Source: Prochilodus magdalenae
Lineage: Eukaryota; Chordata; Actinopteri; Characiformes; Prochilodontidae
DNA length: 64,000 nt
NCBI GenBank assembly: GCA_024036415.1
Contig: JAMWET010006596.1
Location: forward strand, 62,001-126,000
Direction of reading: 5' to 3'
Numbering within the stretch: position 1 is the first letter of the stretch; every line of letters starts with the position of its first letter. The notes beneath the pieces were generated by a model. It saw only the letters and a list, made by a program, of their open reading frames with translations. It made no database searches and had not been told where the DNA came from. The position numbers were made by a program, and so were the translations under genes. This document shows, in pieces, positions 34,728-47,020 of this stretch.

Positions 34728-35819
34728 TTGTCTAATGTTACATAATGGAAAAACATCTTAACATGCAAAAAATTAATCAAATGGAAAGAAATTTGTTACA
34801 ACTCTCTCACTCCCCAGTAACTCAATTTTACACCCTTACTCTGAACAGAATATAGCCTTTGGGTCTTTGAAATATGGCATACAAATGTCATTCAGTATTA
34901 TTAATATTATTTTTATAATAGTATAAGGAAAGTAACATCTCTCCATAAGGAATAGAAATGTATTTCCACTTACAGTGCAGTTTAAAAGGTTAATGACCCC
35001 ATGAAGCTATGTTGTTTTTCTTCCAGCATCTGAGAGACTCTGTGTTTATCTAATCATCTACAGCACAGTAATACACAGTACCATCACAGCACGCTATAAG
35101 AGCAAATGAAAGAGCAGGACAACCAGCCTCATGACTCAAGACTCCTGCAGCTTTTCACCTGTGTTGGCATACCATTAGAAACAGGTTTAATAACTAATGA
35201 GAGACTAAAAGCCTGGGTCATGAGGGCAAGGTTGTCTGTGTCCTTCGTTTCTAGCCCTAAAGCAATGCTGATTTTGCGCTAATGGAAACAATTTGGCCCA
35301 GCAGCCAAAACAAAGAGAGCAGTGTTTCAGGGAACTGTATGCTTCACTGAGGCAAAAATAACACAGGCTTGCTTAAACTAAAGCTGTCTGTAGAGAAATA
35401 CATGGCATGGGTGGAAATCTGATTTGTATTTGTGTTGCTAGCACCTGAGCATAGCTTTACAAACCTTAACATAATGTAAATGGAAACAGTGAGTAAAACA
35501 CAACAAAAAGGGAGAAAAGTTTCAATTCAGACAGTGATGATGCACATGTTGTGCTCATTTATTCCTAATAACATAGTTGCAATTTACATGATAAAATATA
35601 TTAGTGTGTAATTACATATTACTTACATAGGTACATTTTGCTTGCAACATAGCTCTAGACTTCTGGTTTCTCAGTAATATAATAATATATGACGGATTTC
35701 ATTAACAACATACACATTTTTATTCCACATACTTAAATCTAGAGAGGCTAAGCGTCAAAAACTAGCTGCACAAATAGTTGCACCCGGAAAGAATCAACCG
35801 ACGGAAATGAAACTTGGTG
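34728..35819. other. AT-rich unique DNA
   Basis: No gene. 35740-35820 (GAAAGAATCAACCGACGG) may belong to the transposon fossil that follows. Confidence 0.4.
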
Positions 35820-36075
35820 GGTAGGGTTGACATTGTGAGACATGCTAATGATTCAAATTTCATGCTCGGCCACACATGTGACATAAGCAAGGACAGTCCT
35901 TACCAAACTGCCTGACTGATCCAGCAGCTACGATTGTGGGCATACAGCAAGCACTGATGCCCGCTGTAAGTCACCCTGTTAGTACCAATGCCATTGGCAG
36001 ATGGCTGCACACTGCAGATAGGTAATGGTGTCATGCCAGACTGTCAGAGAACAACTCAGAATGGCACCTTTGTTT
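35820..36075 (+). mobile_element. Tc1/mariner transposase fossil, copy 2
   Basis: Plus-strand counterpart of 32630-32965: ACATTGTGAGACATGCTAAT, TGTGACATAAGCAAGGACAG and ATGCCAGACTGTCAGAG align in order, and a Glu-Trp codon pair is kept at 36059-36064. Beyond this the copy breaks off. All frames carry stops. Confidence 0.55.
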
Positions 36076-36299
36076 ATAATTTAAATACACCTTATTTATC
36101 AATGATACACCAGTGTAAACATAACAAGTGTGTGTTTATTAAATACACTTTGAAAAAATTTGATTTAAATGCATTTGAAATAGCAGGAGATCTTTAAGTA
36201 GCAGCTGCACCACATAAAATACACACATCATAATAAACATTAGCACTGCACAATTTACCACCTTGCTAGGCTTCCATCAAACATTCCTGGAGGTCAGAT

Positions 36300-36960
36300 T
36301 TTGACACAGGGCTGATATTTTTTGTCTCGCCAGTCTTTTACGGGATCAGGAGAGGGGGGCAGCTGGCTAGACTGGATGCTCTGTCACCAGCCTATAAAAG
36401 CAGGACTATAACGTCTTCATGGCTGTGAGGTCATCAGCTAATCTTCGCCAGCTCGGGCTGTTAGCTGAGTCACGGATGAGTTCATGGAGACACTGAGAGT
36501 GGGACCCTCTAAATCAGCCTCCAGTCGAGTCCTCTGACGCCTCAGCCACTAAATTAGAGACCTAATGAGTCAAGTAGGTTAGGTACTCAGTGAATTAACG
36601 GGGTAGACTGGCCAAGGGTCTGGCTCCAGTGATATCACAGCCATTAGAAATCTATAATGGAGTCATAGAAGAAGCAGAGCAGGGGGCCATAACCACAGAT
36701 GGACGTCACCTTTGACCTATGCAGAGTGGGTGCATGCAGAAGGTGCACACAGCCACAGGACCGCAGTGCGCCTTGTTCTTCTGAAGGGGTCCATAGGTGT
36801 TGACCTCCCAAGCCCTACAGTAGTTTGTTGCCATGTTCAGACTTTTAAACGATGCTCAAGGGGGGCTGGCACGGCCTACAGAGGAAAATTTACTACCACA
36901 CGCAAGATACAGGGCGGGAGTCATAGAGAAGATCAAATTTGTCTTGTCCAGAAGCGAAGG
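36300..36960. other. Candidate conserved non-coding block
   Basis: Even-composition, repeat-free DNA following AT-rich DNA. It has several AATTAG / TCATTA-type cores, paired GAGTCA words and CpG sites (ATCTTCGCCAGCTCGGGC near 36442). An 83-codon plus frame at 36712-36963 lacks motifs. An enhancer cluster is plausible. Confidence 0.3.
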
Positions 36961-38465
36961 TAGATATGGGATTTTCATTGGTCTCACATGACCTAGACTA
37001 TATTAACCTCAGGCACAGCCAGAGCATAAATTTGGAACTCCAGCTACAAACAGGGATGACACAATCAATTGAATTTCCCAGGAATTTAAGCACATTTATA
37101 AGCAAGGGGAATAAAGCCATAACAATGCTATTCATTATGATAGTAATGTTATTTCATGCAGCCTGAAAGAGGTCAAATGTGCATAGTACTACAATAACCA
37201 AGATCTGCTTGTGGGTCCATGATAACTGATATACCATATTGGACAAGTTGTTGATATACCACATAGACAGGTATCTATTTAGCTATTCTTGGTGGAGAGC
37301 TATAGAAGAAGAAGACAAAATAAAACTCAAAAAACTTTTTTAGATTGACGAACATTACATATAAGGCTCTGAAGTCATATGTGTATATTCACTGGTCATT
37401 TGGGATGATGAATAAAATAAAACCTCACCTCCCTTGGTTCCCATAACCACCACTGTAAGGAAATCCAAGTCACAAAGTGCTGCTTGGCACGGAACCACTC
37501 TGCCTGACTTTGTTTACATCTGAACAGCTACATTATGCAGACAGATAGGAAGCATTATCTTCTGAAGCTTCTCTCAGAAAGCCTTGGCAGTTGACACAAG
37601 CCGAGCACACACTGCAGGCTGTCCCAGTCAGTGAGAGCCAACCCAAAGCTTAGGATCTGCACTACTGGGCACGTCAACAAGCATGTACAAAGAAGCATTC
37701 ATACCCAGACTGCTTTCATAAAAGAACAGATCAGAAGAGCTGAAATATGCTTGTTTTATTTTCTAGCTCTCTCTTACGATTTCTTCTGAATGTGAACAGG
37801 CACTTGTCATGCAGTAATGGTAAAGGTAAGGAAAACAGAGTAAACGAGGTCTGAATCTCCACAGTGTGTCATAAATCTCCAGCCTAACTACCACAGGGTT
37901 CCACTTTAGAGGGTGTTAACGTGTTTCACACCTTGGGGCCAGTGAGTGTGGAGAAACTGCTTCCTTTCACAAACACTGACACCCATCTCCTCAGGCAGTG
38001 TTAGTTCATGTTATTAAGGGACCCCCATCAGCATGGCAAGGAGGAGATGGTCCTCCGTCCATCCACCTATCCACTTTCATCTTCACGCTTCAATAGAATA
38101 AGTCATGAAGTCATATTTTCAAATAAAAATTGATCAAAGGTTCAAGAAATATACTAACAGCTGTAGGAAACCATGTACGACTGACCTCTTCCAGTAATGT
38201 GATAAGCTCCAGTGCCAGCCATATGACCTGTATGGACTGTATGGGCTTCTGCCACTGCCCCCCTGCTCTGCATTTGATATTCGCTTTTATCATTCAACAG
38301 TCAGATAAACAGACAAGAGGCTCACATGTGTGCTTTCAGGAAAAACCCAGGTGCTATTAGCATCTTATCTAAAATCAGAAGATTTGGGTATCAGCTGGAA
38401 GTAAATTAAAGTCTGTTGTCCCTCAACGACCTTGGACTCAAAGAGAGACAGGAATGCACTGTTAT
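36961..38465. other. Unique non-coding DNA
   Basis: No gene and no clear repeat. 38140-38290 gives opposing short frames by chance. Confidence 0.4.
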
Positions 38466-38483
38466 ATGCAAATACATGCAAAT
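38466..38483 (+). promoter_or_regulatory. Two octamer sites one helical turn apart
   Basis: ATGCAAAT at 38466-38473 and again at 38476-38483, with starts exactly 10 bp apart. This spacing puts both POU-factor sites on the same face of the helix. It may be an enhancer site; a local 10-bp duplication would look the same. Confidence 0.35.
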
Positions 38484-39236
38484 ACTACAGTATATCTAGA
38501 GTCATGCATTGGTAGTTCTAATGTAATAAATTCATTCATGACAAAAGATAGGACTGACAAATACAGCAGCAACTGAATTTATTAAGCAGGTTTCTCTACA
38601 TATGTACTGTTAATATTACAATATGTTTTTCTTTCTGTGCAATGGCAATATTAATAGATGAAACAAGTTTATGCAGTTTTCCATGTATTCCACATGTAGT
38701 CTACCAGCTAAATCTTCTTTGACCTTGTCTTTGCCACTTTGTTTGATCAAAGCAGCTACAAGAACAATGTTTCTAACAAACAAGGCATGTCAGTAGTCAC
38801 CCAAATACTTTCCATGAATGAATGTGCAAAACTCGCTTTAACCACACCCAGGTCTTCATAAAAGACGAAGAGATTTGTTGATGATATCAGGAGACAGTAG
38901 AACATACTATGTGCTCCAAAAACATAAAAAATAAAACCACAAAAAAAACAATAAAAAAAGACCTTCAATGTGTAATGGCTGCCACACACCTGACACAGTG
39001 CACTATGTTACACACCATAGTTTGAAGCATTTGTTTTTAAAGGAGGTACTCAAACTGAGTGTTTAGTTCCACTGAGTGTCACAAAGTATCATGCTGTATT
39101 TTTTCTCAAATTAATGACGAATCACAAACATATGTTATCTGATCGATTACACCTGATTCATCTGATTAATCTGGGGTAAGTCTAAAATTGTCTAAATGGG
39201 TTTCTCGAAAGGACATATCCATCACATTACATATCC
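38484..39236. other. AT-rich unique DNA
   Basis: No recognised feature. Confidence 0.45.
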
Positions 39237-39328
39237 ATTACAAGCCTTTATCATACTGCATCCAGCTTAAAGGCCAGCTTCAGTCCACTTGAAAGAGGCC
39301 AGTCACTCAAATATGGTGGCCCAATGGC
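39237..39328 (+). repeat. Inverted duplicate of a unique block, left arm
   Basis: Starts ATTACAAGCCTTTATCA and ends GGTGGCCCAATGGC. Its reverse complement matches 40221-40316. The inner 61 bp differ at four positions, while the section between the first 17 bp and the core has diverged with small indels. Confidence 0.85.
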
Positions 39329-40069
39329 TTCATTTGGTTAGTGAAGTATTCAGGCTTTGGCTGCTTACCCCAGCACACTTAAAACATTTATATGCAGAAC
39401 ATCACTGTTGATTTGAGGGTGTTTGAATTATATTGGGTAAGAAATCAATTCATTTTCACAGGCCTAATGTCTTGCCTGATTTTTAGACACGCTTTGCAGA
39501 TAATGTACAATAGAGTTTTGGAATGGCTTTCAGATGTATCTCACATTAAAAAACACTCTTCCCCATGTATTTCTCATGAGGACACACCTGATCAATAAAC
39601 AGCTAAAAAGAAAAAACTGGAATAAAGTGACTATAGAAAAGTGGTTGTTATTTTTGTGATCTACTATTGTTGTAGTATTGTTGATCTACTGGGGTGTCAC
39701 TAGGAGCATTGCCTTTTTAGCCCAAGACTAAACTTAAGACATGGCAAAAAAAAACCCCTCTGAGTCATTTATTAATTTCCAGTGTGGACTACAGAATGAA
39801 TTTAGAATGAAATTAGAATGAGAGTACTCATTCAGAGCATCACACATTTTTTTGCCTGTCCCACATGCTAATACGAGCAGTTTCACAGTCCATACGCCTA
39901 CCACTTTAATCTTCTTCTTTAATCTTTAATGAAGCCGACCAACTTCTTTCAGCGCATGTGTTACCAGCTTAAACAGCAGTCTGAAACAGTTCTTCAATGA
40001 AAAGACATGCAAGCAGAGCACACATACAACCGATCGGCAAACACCATGTTCAATCAAACTGGAGCTGAC
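39329..40069. other. Unique DNA between the inverted arms
   Basis: AT-rich with no transposase-like frame. Nothing suggests that the arms are ends of an autonomous transposon. Confidence 0.4.
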
Positions 40070-40330
40070 TGAGTGTGCAGTCTTCATCAAAGACAAAGCC
40101 CCGTGGCTGTTTCAAAGAGAGCCTGATGGAGGAAAATAGAGCTGTGTGTTGACCAAGAGGATCGCAATAGCAAAGAGAGAGCAGCTTGGCCCTGATCCCA
40201 CATCTGTCCCCCGTGCTCTGGCCATTGGGCCACCAGATTTGAGGGATTGGCCTCTCTCAAGTGGACTGAAGCTGGCCTTTAGCCTGTGGCAACAGAATGT
40301 GATAAAGGCTTGTAATTAGCAATGCAGCAA
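40070..40330. other. Candidate conserved non-coding block
   Basis: Balanced, repeat-free DNA (GCCCCGTGGCTGTTTC near 40098, GATCCCACATCTGTCCC near 40194) that contains the right arm of the inverted pair. The non-coding block look plus a partial duplicate makes it the better candidate for the parent copy. Confidence 0.35.
40221..40316 (-). repeat. Inverted duplicate of a unique block, right arm
   Basis: Reverse-complement partner of 39237-39328, about 890 bp away. Flanks on both sides are unrelated between the arms. Confidence 0.85.
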
Positions 40331-41739
40331 GCATCAAAACCAGAGCTGGGTGTAGTGGTAGCCTGGCCATTTGGGGAATGAGAAGGACAGATTAGATGTG
40401 TGTCTTTGTGTGTGTATGTTTGTGTGTGTGTGTGTTCCATCAGCTTCAGTTCGGATCGCGCTCCTAATCCGAAACGCTGTGCGAATACCCACAGCCTCTG
40501 AGCCCGGGAGTGTGCATGTGTGTGCAGTTAAAAAAGAGAAAGGAAGATAAAGTGGGGTGGGGAAGGAGGGGGTGCAGTGCTGTAATAATGTAGCACCTGT
40601 CTGGCCTAAAGAGCGTTCCATTACTACAGTGGCAGTTTAAGACTCTTAATATCAGTTTCCTAAGCTGAACTCACACTGAAATAAGACTCTCATGTTGCAA
40701 CAATAAAGCCTTTCTAAGCTGCCTGTAAGTCTTCTGACAAAAAAATCATGATTCATCAATTACTTAAGCCAGTTACGTTTTAAACTGATTACTGTATAAT
40801 ACACGCATCGCCTCAAAGAACCATAATGACCTCTTAGCTGCTGCTACCTACCTTTCCACTGAACTGTTTGATGTGAAGTTTAAACAGGAAAGGCTAAAGG
40901 CCTTTACAAGTGCTGAATTTAGAATTGCTTGTGACAGATGCATGAAATTGATCATGTTTTTAATGAGGAAAGATGTTTTCCATATTTCCTCTCTCTTAAA
41001 ATGCGAATGATAAAATAGTTCAGTGGTTTCTGCTGAGGTCCATGATGAGGTTATGGGTAATAGTTGCTACTGTTTTACATTTCAATCAGTCCCAAACTTT
41101 GACCTCGTATTCCCATCAGTAGGCACATTAACAGATTCTCATATACTGTTATGGACCAAGTATGTGTTTTGGAAACAAGTACAGAAAATGCATTATATTT
41201 GATTGTTTTTCACATCCAATAAATATCTGGTACTGTGATTAGAAACACATATTAATAATAATAACCAATACAACACAGTATGCATATAGTGAGGATGTTC
41301 TGGTGCTGTTAGCGCTGGCTATATTTTCACAATCTATATCACATGAATGTATTTGCTCATTTAAGGTGAAGTGAAGTATGTCTTCTCAAAACGGTTGGCC
41401 ACTTTTCTGCAAAAAGGGTTTATCTGAAAGTATTATCTGAATTGGGTAAAGTGTTTGAGAGGTGCTTTTGTAGCTGAGGGCCTGTGAGTACCACCATTGC
41501 CACCACCTCCATTTCTTGCCACTGAAGGTTCCTCGAGTGAAGGGGGCTCCTCTTTGAAACCAAGCACCTAAAAAAGGAGGGAAATGCAACAAAAGCTCTT
41601 TCTCTCAATGGCCTGATCGAAAAGTTTGCCATGTAATGACGTGATCCCCCGCTACAATAATCTGTCTTTGAAACGCAACTGTCCTGAGCTGAATTAGCAT
41701 TCCGACAATAGTAGGCCAGCGTACAGCGCGGGTTTCACC
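40331..41739. other. Unique non-coding DNA
   Basis: Contains a TG-rich stretch (40397-40436) and a CpG-bearing piece (TCGGATCGCGCTCC near 40450). The rest is AT-rich with no feature. Confidence 0.35.
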
Positions 41740-41815
41740 CACTTTACAGTCTATCAGTCCCAACCAGAAGGGCAGTCGCTTTCCCTAAAGACCCACCTCT
41801 TTACATTTCTATGGG
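41740..41815 (+). mobile_element. LINE 3'-end coding fossil
   Basis: TCC CTA AAG ACC CAC CTC TTT ACA (41782-41805) encodes Ser-Leu-Lys-Thr-His-Leu-Phe-Thr, matching the C-terminal LKTHLF motif of L2/Rex-type LINEs. Only this short stretch is recognisable. Confidence 0.4.
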
Positions 41816-42539
41816 ACAACTCATTAACTAAGTAGAATCCCCTCTTTTCTCTCTGCGCCATGATCTTTTGTGCCAAAGTCAGCCTTTGTCTCTTTTAAAT
41901 GATTCTAAACAAGGCCCATTTTCTGGTTAATACATATTTACAGCCATGTAAGGTTTTTGTGGGGAGCCTGTAGTTTTATTTTGCAACGTGTCATTCCTTG
42001 GGCCATAAAATCATTAACAAGCTTTTAGGGAGCAATTGTTCTATTATTTGAAATGTGGCTATTGCTGACCTCAATGAGTCAGTAACTCTTAAGTAGACAG
42101 ATGGCCGGTCAACACATGCCATGAATTTCCGAATCGGTCCTTTAGCACAAAGCCCCACCCAAATGTTCCAATGATGGTGCATCAAGTAACTATGGTTTAA
42201 AGGTATTGTGCCATTGGAACACATTGCAATGTCCTGATATGATTTACCTATACGGATAATGCTCAAAGATGAATGTGTAGATATAGGGTACAGTGTTGTA
42301 CATGGAATTTACACTAATAAGTCTGCTGGACTATAAACAAGTACAGCTCTGTCAGCACAACCAAACAAGATAACCAAAGAAGGGTGGTGTGCTTCTAACA
42401 TGCAGTGTCCATTAAGGCCTTTCCCACACAGATTCTTCAAGAAGGGGACACACAAACAAGAGTGGGCTGAGGGTCACAACAACATGTAAAGCACTGTGAC
42501 ATAACTGTTCTTTGCCTGATTAAATTGTCTTATCTATTA
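41816..42539. other. Unique non-coding DNA
   Basis: No recognised feature. Confidence 0.4.
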
Positions 42540-42990
42540 GTGTGCCTTCTCCTTCCACTCCTCTTTACAGTAGACCCCTGGGTGAGGGGTCATCAGCTGA
42601 ATGAAAAGGGCATCTGTGGTGATCCATGAAAAGGGACGAGAGGAGAACAAAAGAGCGAATCCCCTCACCGCCAAAGACAAAGGAGGCAGGCACAGGGCCT
42701 AAAAGATCACCCAATCATCTCCTGTCGACAATGACAAGCTCCTCGGAACAAGAAGGGATGAGGAGGGGGATCGGAGGGAGATAAGCCAAGGCCCTCAGTC
42801 TGAGATTTGAGCATGAGCTGCTAATTCCACTCTGCTTAGCACACAATTAATTCCTCTCTCTGCTGCTGGAGCCCAGATGAGGCCACAGAGTATCAGTCCC
42901 AGCTTAAGTGATGAAGAGGTGGAAATGAGCATTGAACAGATGCCATCAGCCAAAAGCTGCTGATGAAGAGGAAAAAGAGGAGACATTCGA
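42540..42990. other. Candidate conserved non-coding block
   Basis: Purine-rich, repeat-free, moderately GC-rich. It contains AGCACACAATTAATTCCTC near 42838 (paired TAAT cores) and GATAAGCC near 42780. No coding signal. Confidence 0.3.
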
Positions 42991-43720
42991 TACTGTCTGT
43001 ACTGTTTGAATTAGGTGTCCTTGTCTTAGAGGAGTGGTAGCTAACTAGCTCCCATTATCTTGTACCAATACTAAACTAGGCAGATTTATATTTTGTAGAT
43101 GTTCCAGAGAAATATTTCAGTGATACTTAGGTACATTTGGTTTACAAGGAATCCCATACATGTGAATAGTTTGATTAGAAAGTTCTAGAGAGGTGTGGAC
43201 ATTGATTTGTGGGTTATGGTCAGTCATGTTTAAGTGCAATCATTAACAACTGCTCCTATGTCTATTCAAATGGTCATATGCACAGAACACTGAAGGAGGA
43301 CGGTTTCCATTAGATAGAACTATAAAATAACTTTCTGCAAACAAAGTTGAATATAAAATTTATTTCCAACTTGGTTACAAGTTAAAGTTTAATCTCTGTT
43401 CATAAACATAAACTAGCCAAAGCAAATTTACTATAACAGGAAACAGTGTTTGTATAAATGCAGAAAAAGACACGCGCCAGTCACAAGTGCATATTACTAT
43501 AATGTTGTCTATTTAGTTACACAGTCAGGAACAATATGCTTAATGTGTTAACCAACCCCATCCTGCTTTACCTACCTTCCTCCAGGTGGTTCTTGATGTA
43601 CTTCAGACCTGAAATGGACATTTCCATAGAGGCCAAAAATCTATAAATAAGCTTATTTTGTTTTGACATGTTAGGTTTTTATGCCATATAGGCTGAAAGG
43701 AACTTCAAATTTTGCATAAT
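42991..43720. other. AT-rich unique DNA
   Basis: The last 100 bp may belong to the mobile element that contains the following minisatellite. Confidence 0.4.
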
Positions 43721-44228
43721 GTAGTGGAGTTAAAGTAAGATACTGGAGTTTGAAATGTAGTGGAGTTGCAGTAAGATATTTGAGTTTGAAATGTAGTGGA
43801 GTTAATGTAAGATATCTGAGTTTGAGCTGTAGTGGAGTTAAAGTAAGGTATTGGAGTTTGAAATGTAGTGGAGTTAATGTAAGATATCTGAGTTTGAGCT
43901 GTAGTGGAGTTAAAGTAAGATATTTGAGTTTGAAATGTAGTGGAGTTAAAGTAAGATATTTGAGTTTGAAATGTAGTGAAGTTAAAGTAAGATATTGGAG
44001 TTAAAGTAAGATATTTGAGTTTGAAATGTAGTGAAGTTAAAGTAAGATATTGGAGTTAAAGTAAGATATTTGAGTTTGAAATGTAGTGGAGTTAAAGTAA
44101 GATATTGGAGTTAAAGTAAGATATTTGAGTTTGAAATGTAGTGGAGTTAAAGTAAGATATTGGAGTTTGAGCTGTAGTGGAGTTACAGTAAGATATTGGA
44201 GTTTGAAATGTAGTGGAGTTAAAGTACA
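43721..44228 (+). repeat. 36-bp minisatellite with 55-bp variant units
   Basis: Twelve complete units starting GTAGTG(G/A)AGTT plus a partial thirteenth. Units 1-7 and 11-12 are 36 bp; units 8-10 (43973-44137) are 55 bp because a 19-bp piece (GGAGTTAAAGTAAGATATT) is duplicated inside each. Unit ends alternate GAAAT and GAGCT, and units 3-4 and 5-6 form a nearly repeated 72-bp pair. Because 36 is a multiple of three, the array is open for 85 codons as a 12-residue repeat, but it is not a gene. Confidence 0.97.
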
Positions 44229-44329
44229 AACTCGTCCAAAATGGAAATAATTCAGTAAAGTACAGATACATGGAACAACTACTTAAGTACAGTAACTAAT
44301 TACATTTACTTAGTTACTGTCCACCACTG
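44229..44329 (-). mobile_element. hAT-like element end adjoining the minisatellite
   Basis: Reads, on the minus strand, CAGTGGTGGACAGTAACTAA followed by TTACTGTACTTAAGTAG, the terminus of a very common teleost non-autonomous DNA element. That family carries GTAGTGGAGTAAAAGTA internally, so the minisatellite next to it looks like an expansion of the element's own interior. The opposite end was not found. Confidence 0.6.
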
Positions 44330-45977
44330 CATCAAAATGCTGTATATTATCAGGTATTATCTGTATCCTATCAAGCTTGGTGAAATTATCAACACAGAAA
44401 TAAGATCGCCTGCCCAAAGGAAAAAACGTCATGCTGACGTTTTAGCTCTGTTACCTGTCCTTTCCTGGTTAGATAATTAGGAAGATGGCTGTGCTTTGTC
44501 AGTGGGGATTTATCAAATGTTAGCAAGTCTATACAATACATGCACGTAGCGTGATAATGTTACTTTTGTTGAAAATGTTCTGTTGACATGCATTGGAATG
44601 ATATCCTGGGTCTAAATCCAGATTTCCAGGAAGAGAGGAAATTCTTTCCCACAAAAAGGGACAATATAGCTATCCAAGCCGAAAACGATGCCCCTGCTGA
44701 CTTTTACATTACAGCCAATGTAGCAAGAAGCTAATGCTCGAATAGGCTTAGCTTGTAACAAAAGTATCCAACCTCTGGGAAAGACAGACAGTGTTTTTGG
44801 CCCTATTAGAGCACCTGCCTGATAGCTCAGTGGCTCAAGGAACTCCTCTTTTCCGGTGGACAGCTCAGGAGTCTAGATTAGGCTCCTGGAGGGCAGCCAT
44901 CCCCTAGTGTTTTATTATAATGGCTGCCCCACAGGGCATCAGGCCCTGTGTCCACAGCCCTGCAGCTATGCTCAAAGCCAAAGAGGATCTGCCCCCCCAA
45001 ACCATGCAATTACCTCACTCTGGGGTCTAGTGCCCACAGCCCGCCAATTTCCGTAGGAGTGACCAGCAGCAGTGGTTTCCATAGCTCTGTGTAGATTTAT
45101 TCTGCAGATTTGTTCTCTTAAAATACAATTCCTGACTCAGTCAGCCAGTCCCTTTTCTGTTTCTTTATTTAACATGAATTTATATGAAACGTGTTTCAAA
45201 TGAATACATACAGATACTTAAGCAATGCTCTAGGCCTTGATCCCCTGACAAATGGTTCAGGCCTGTCTTATGAGTGATAATCTAAAGCAAATCGATTGGC
45301 TGCTGGGGTCATAGATAGGTTAGTAGTCGTTTTAGCGGCCGGCACAAATGACCCGATCTCCATCAATCTCTGTCCTCTCGTCCCTTTACAAGACACACGC
45401 GGCTTGATTCCTCCATCAAACTCTCCTCACGGAACAAAGACAACAGATGCTACCATCAGCACTCTGTTTCAAAGAGTATGTTCAGTCCAAGGCACCAATC
45501 TTTCTTCCACTACGCTTGGGCATACTGCCTATGTACTGAGCTACATAAATATCTAAAATACAATACGGATATTCTCAGATGCTAACTTTGGGTGAGTATG
45601 TATTTAAAATTTTGCACTCTGTATATGCAACCACAGCGATAGTGGTATAAATTTAAACACATTATTTTAACATAAAACAAATAATAACTATAAGTGTATA
45701 ATTTGAATTATTATCAGCCAATGCAATTTGTTTGCTTATGATTTGGAGATGGCAAGTTACTAAATCAAAGAACATGATAAAAAGGTCTTGAGACATCAAG
45801 AGACCACATGCAACCTTTGATCCTAGCCTGTTTAAATAAACCTAAGATCTACTTCGTTGTTTCTAAAGTTGTCACTACATTGGCATGTTAAGTTTATCTA
45901 CTGTATTGGCAAGGTGATTGTAAAGCCAAGGTAGAAGTCCATTACATGGGGGTGGGAGAGCACCTGCATGCATATCT
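44330..45977. other. Unique non-coding DNA
   Basis: 45000-45080 and 45280-45500 are GC-richer, with CpG (TAGCGGCCGGCACAAATG near 45334), and may be regulatory. No gene. Confidence 0.35.
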
Positions 45978-45984
45978 ACACACA

Positions 45985-46030
<46 letters not shown>

Positions 46031-46035
46031 CACAC
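45978..46035. repeat. CA microsatellite
   Basis: About 28 CA units with a few interruptions. Confidence 0.97.
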
Positions 46036-47020
46036 AATCTCTTACCTTAAAGATAGGAAGCAGGGGGTGAGCTTCATGCTGGTGGGATCCTGCGGGGCTA
46101 TTCACAATTAGATTTAATGTTAGTAATTATGCTGCCAGCATGCGACTATTGCCACAAACAACACTTAACTGACAAGCTGACCAAAATACAGCACAAAATG
46201 AATGACTTACTACCTGCAGACCTAGCCTACGTCTCAGACATTTGTTTCCCATGTTTCCCACGTATTTACTATTACTTCCAATAAAACTTGATAGGTGTAC
46301 AACATATGCCAATGAAATGTATGTCTTTCTGTTTTCTGATACTGTGTAAACTGTGCAATGAATACCTCCAAATACCCATCATATTGTATAAATGTGATGC
46401 CAATCTAGTAGGACTCATTAGTAGAAGTTTGCCCGAAACCATATATCGTAAAGTTTACCAGCCAGTTACATCTCAGAAGTACATCTTTACTTATGACAAT
46501 AGATTTATGCAGTTGGCTGGTACATCACATTAGCTGACAACCCCCCAAATGGATGTTATATTAGATTTAATGGAATTAATTTCTGTAGATTTACTAAAGC
46601 TGCCAAATTGTATGTCAGTGGTGCTGCAAAGTTGGGGTATGTGTCAGCGGTGCAACTACTAGATAGCAGAAGGATCTGAGACGAATGGATCTGAAGACTT
46701 GGCTTAATGATCTATATTTTATATTCATTTCATTTAAATTTATATTAGACCTCTTAAGATATAAGATATGATGTAGAAGGATTACATAATGCTACTAGCC
46801 CACATTAGAGCACCAACAGAAATGCAGAAAACATTTTTTTACTTGAAGATAATTTTATCTGCTCAGAAACCAGGAATCCGGTGTCTTGTAAGAAATGTCA
46901 CCAACATACCCTTCAAAAATGGCAGATGTTTTCAAATTGAAAAGACCTGATCTCCCTGGCCTTTTGCTTAAAGACATTTCACTACCTAAGTGTCAGGAAT
47001 GAAACCACAATATGCACCAT
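46036..47020. other. AT-rich unique DNA
   Basis: No recognised feature. Confidence 0.45.

Noticed and set aside
43721..44228. CRISPR-like array or repeat-protein gene
   Set aside because: Units are contiguous without unique spacers, and the 12-residue repeat arises only because 36 is divisible by three. It is a minisatellite in vertebrate-type DNA.
44819..44848. tRNA-like words (GATAGCTCAGTGGCTCAAGG)
   Set aside because: Resembles a D-arm A box but no B box or foldable acceptor and anticodon stems follow at the right spacing.
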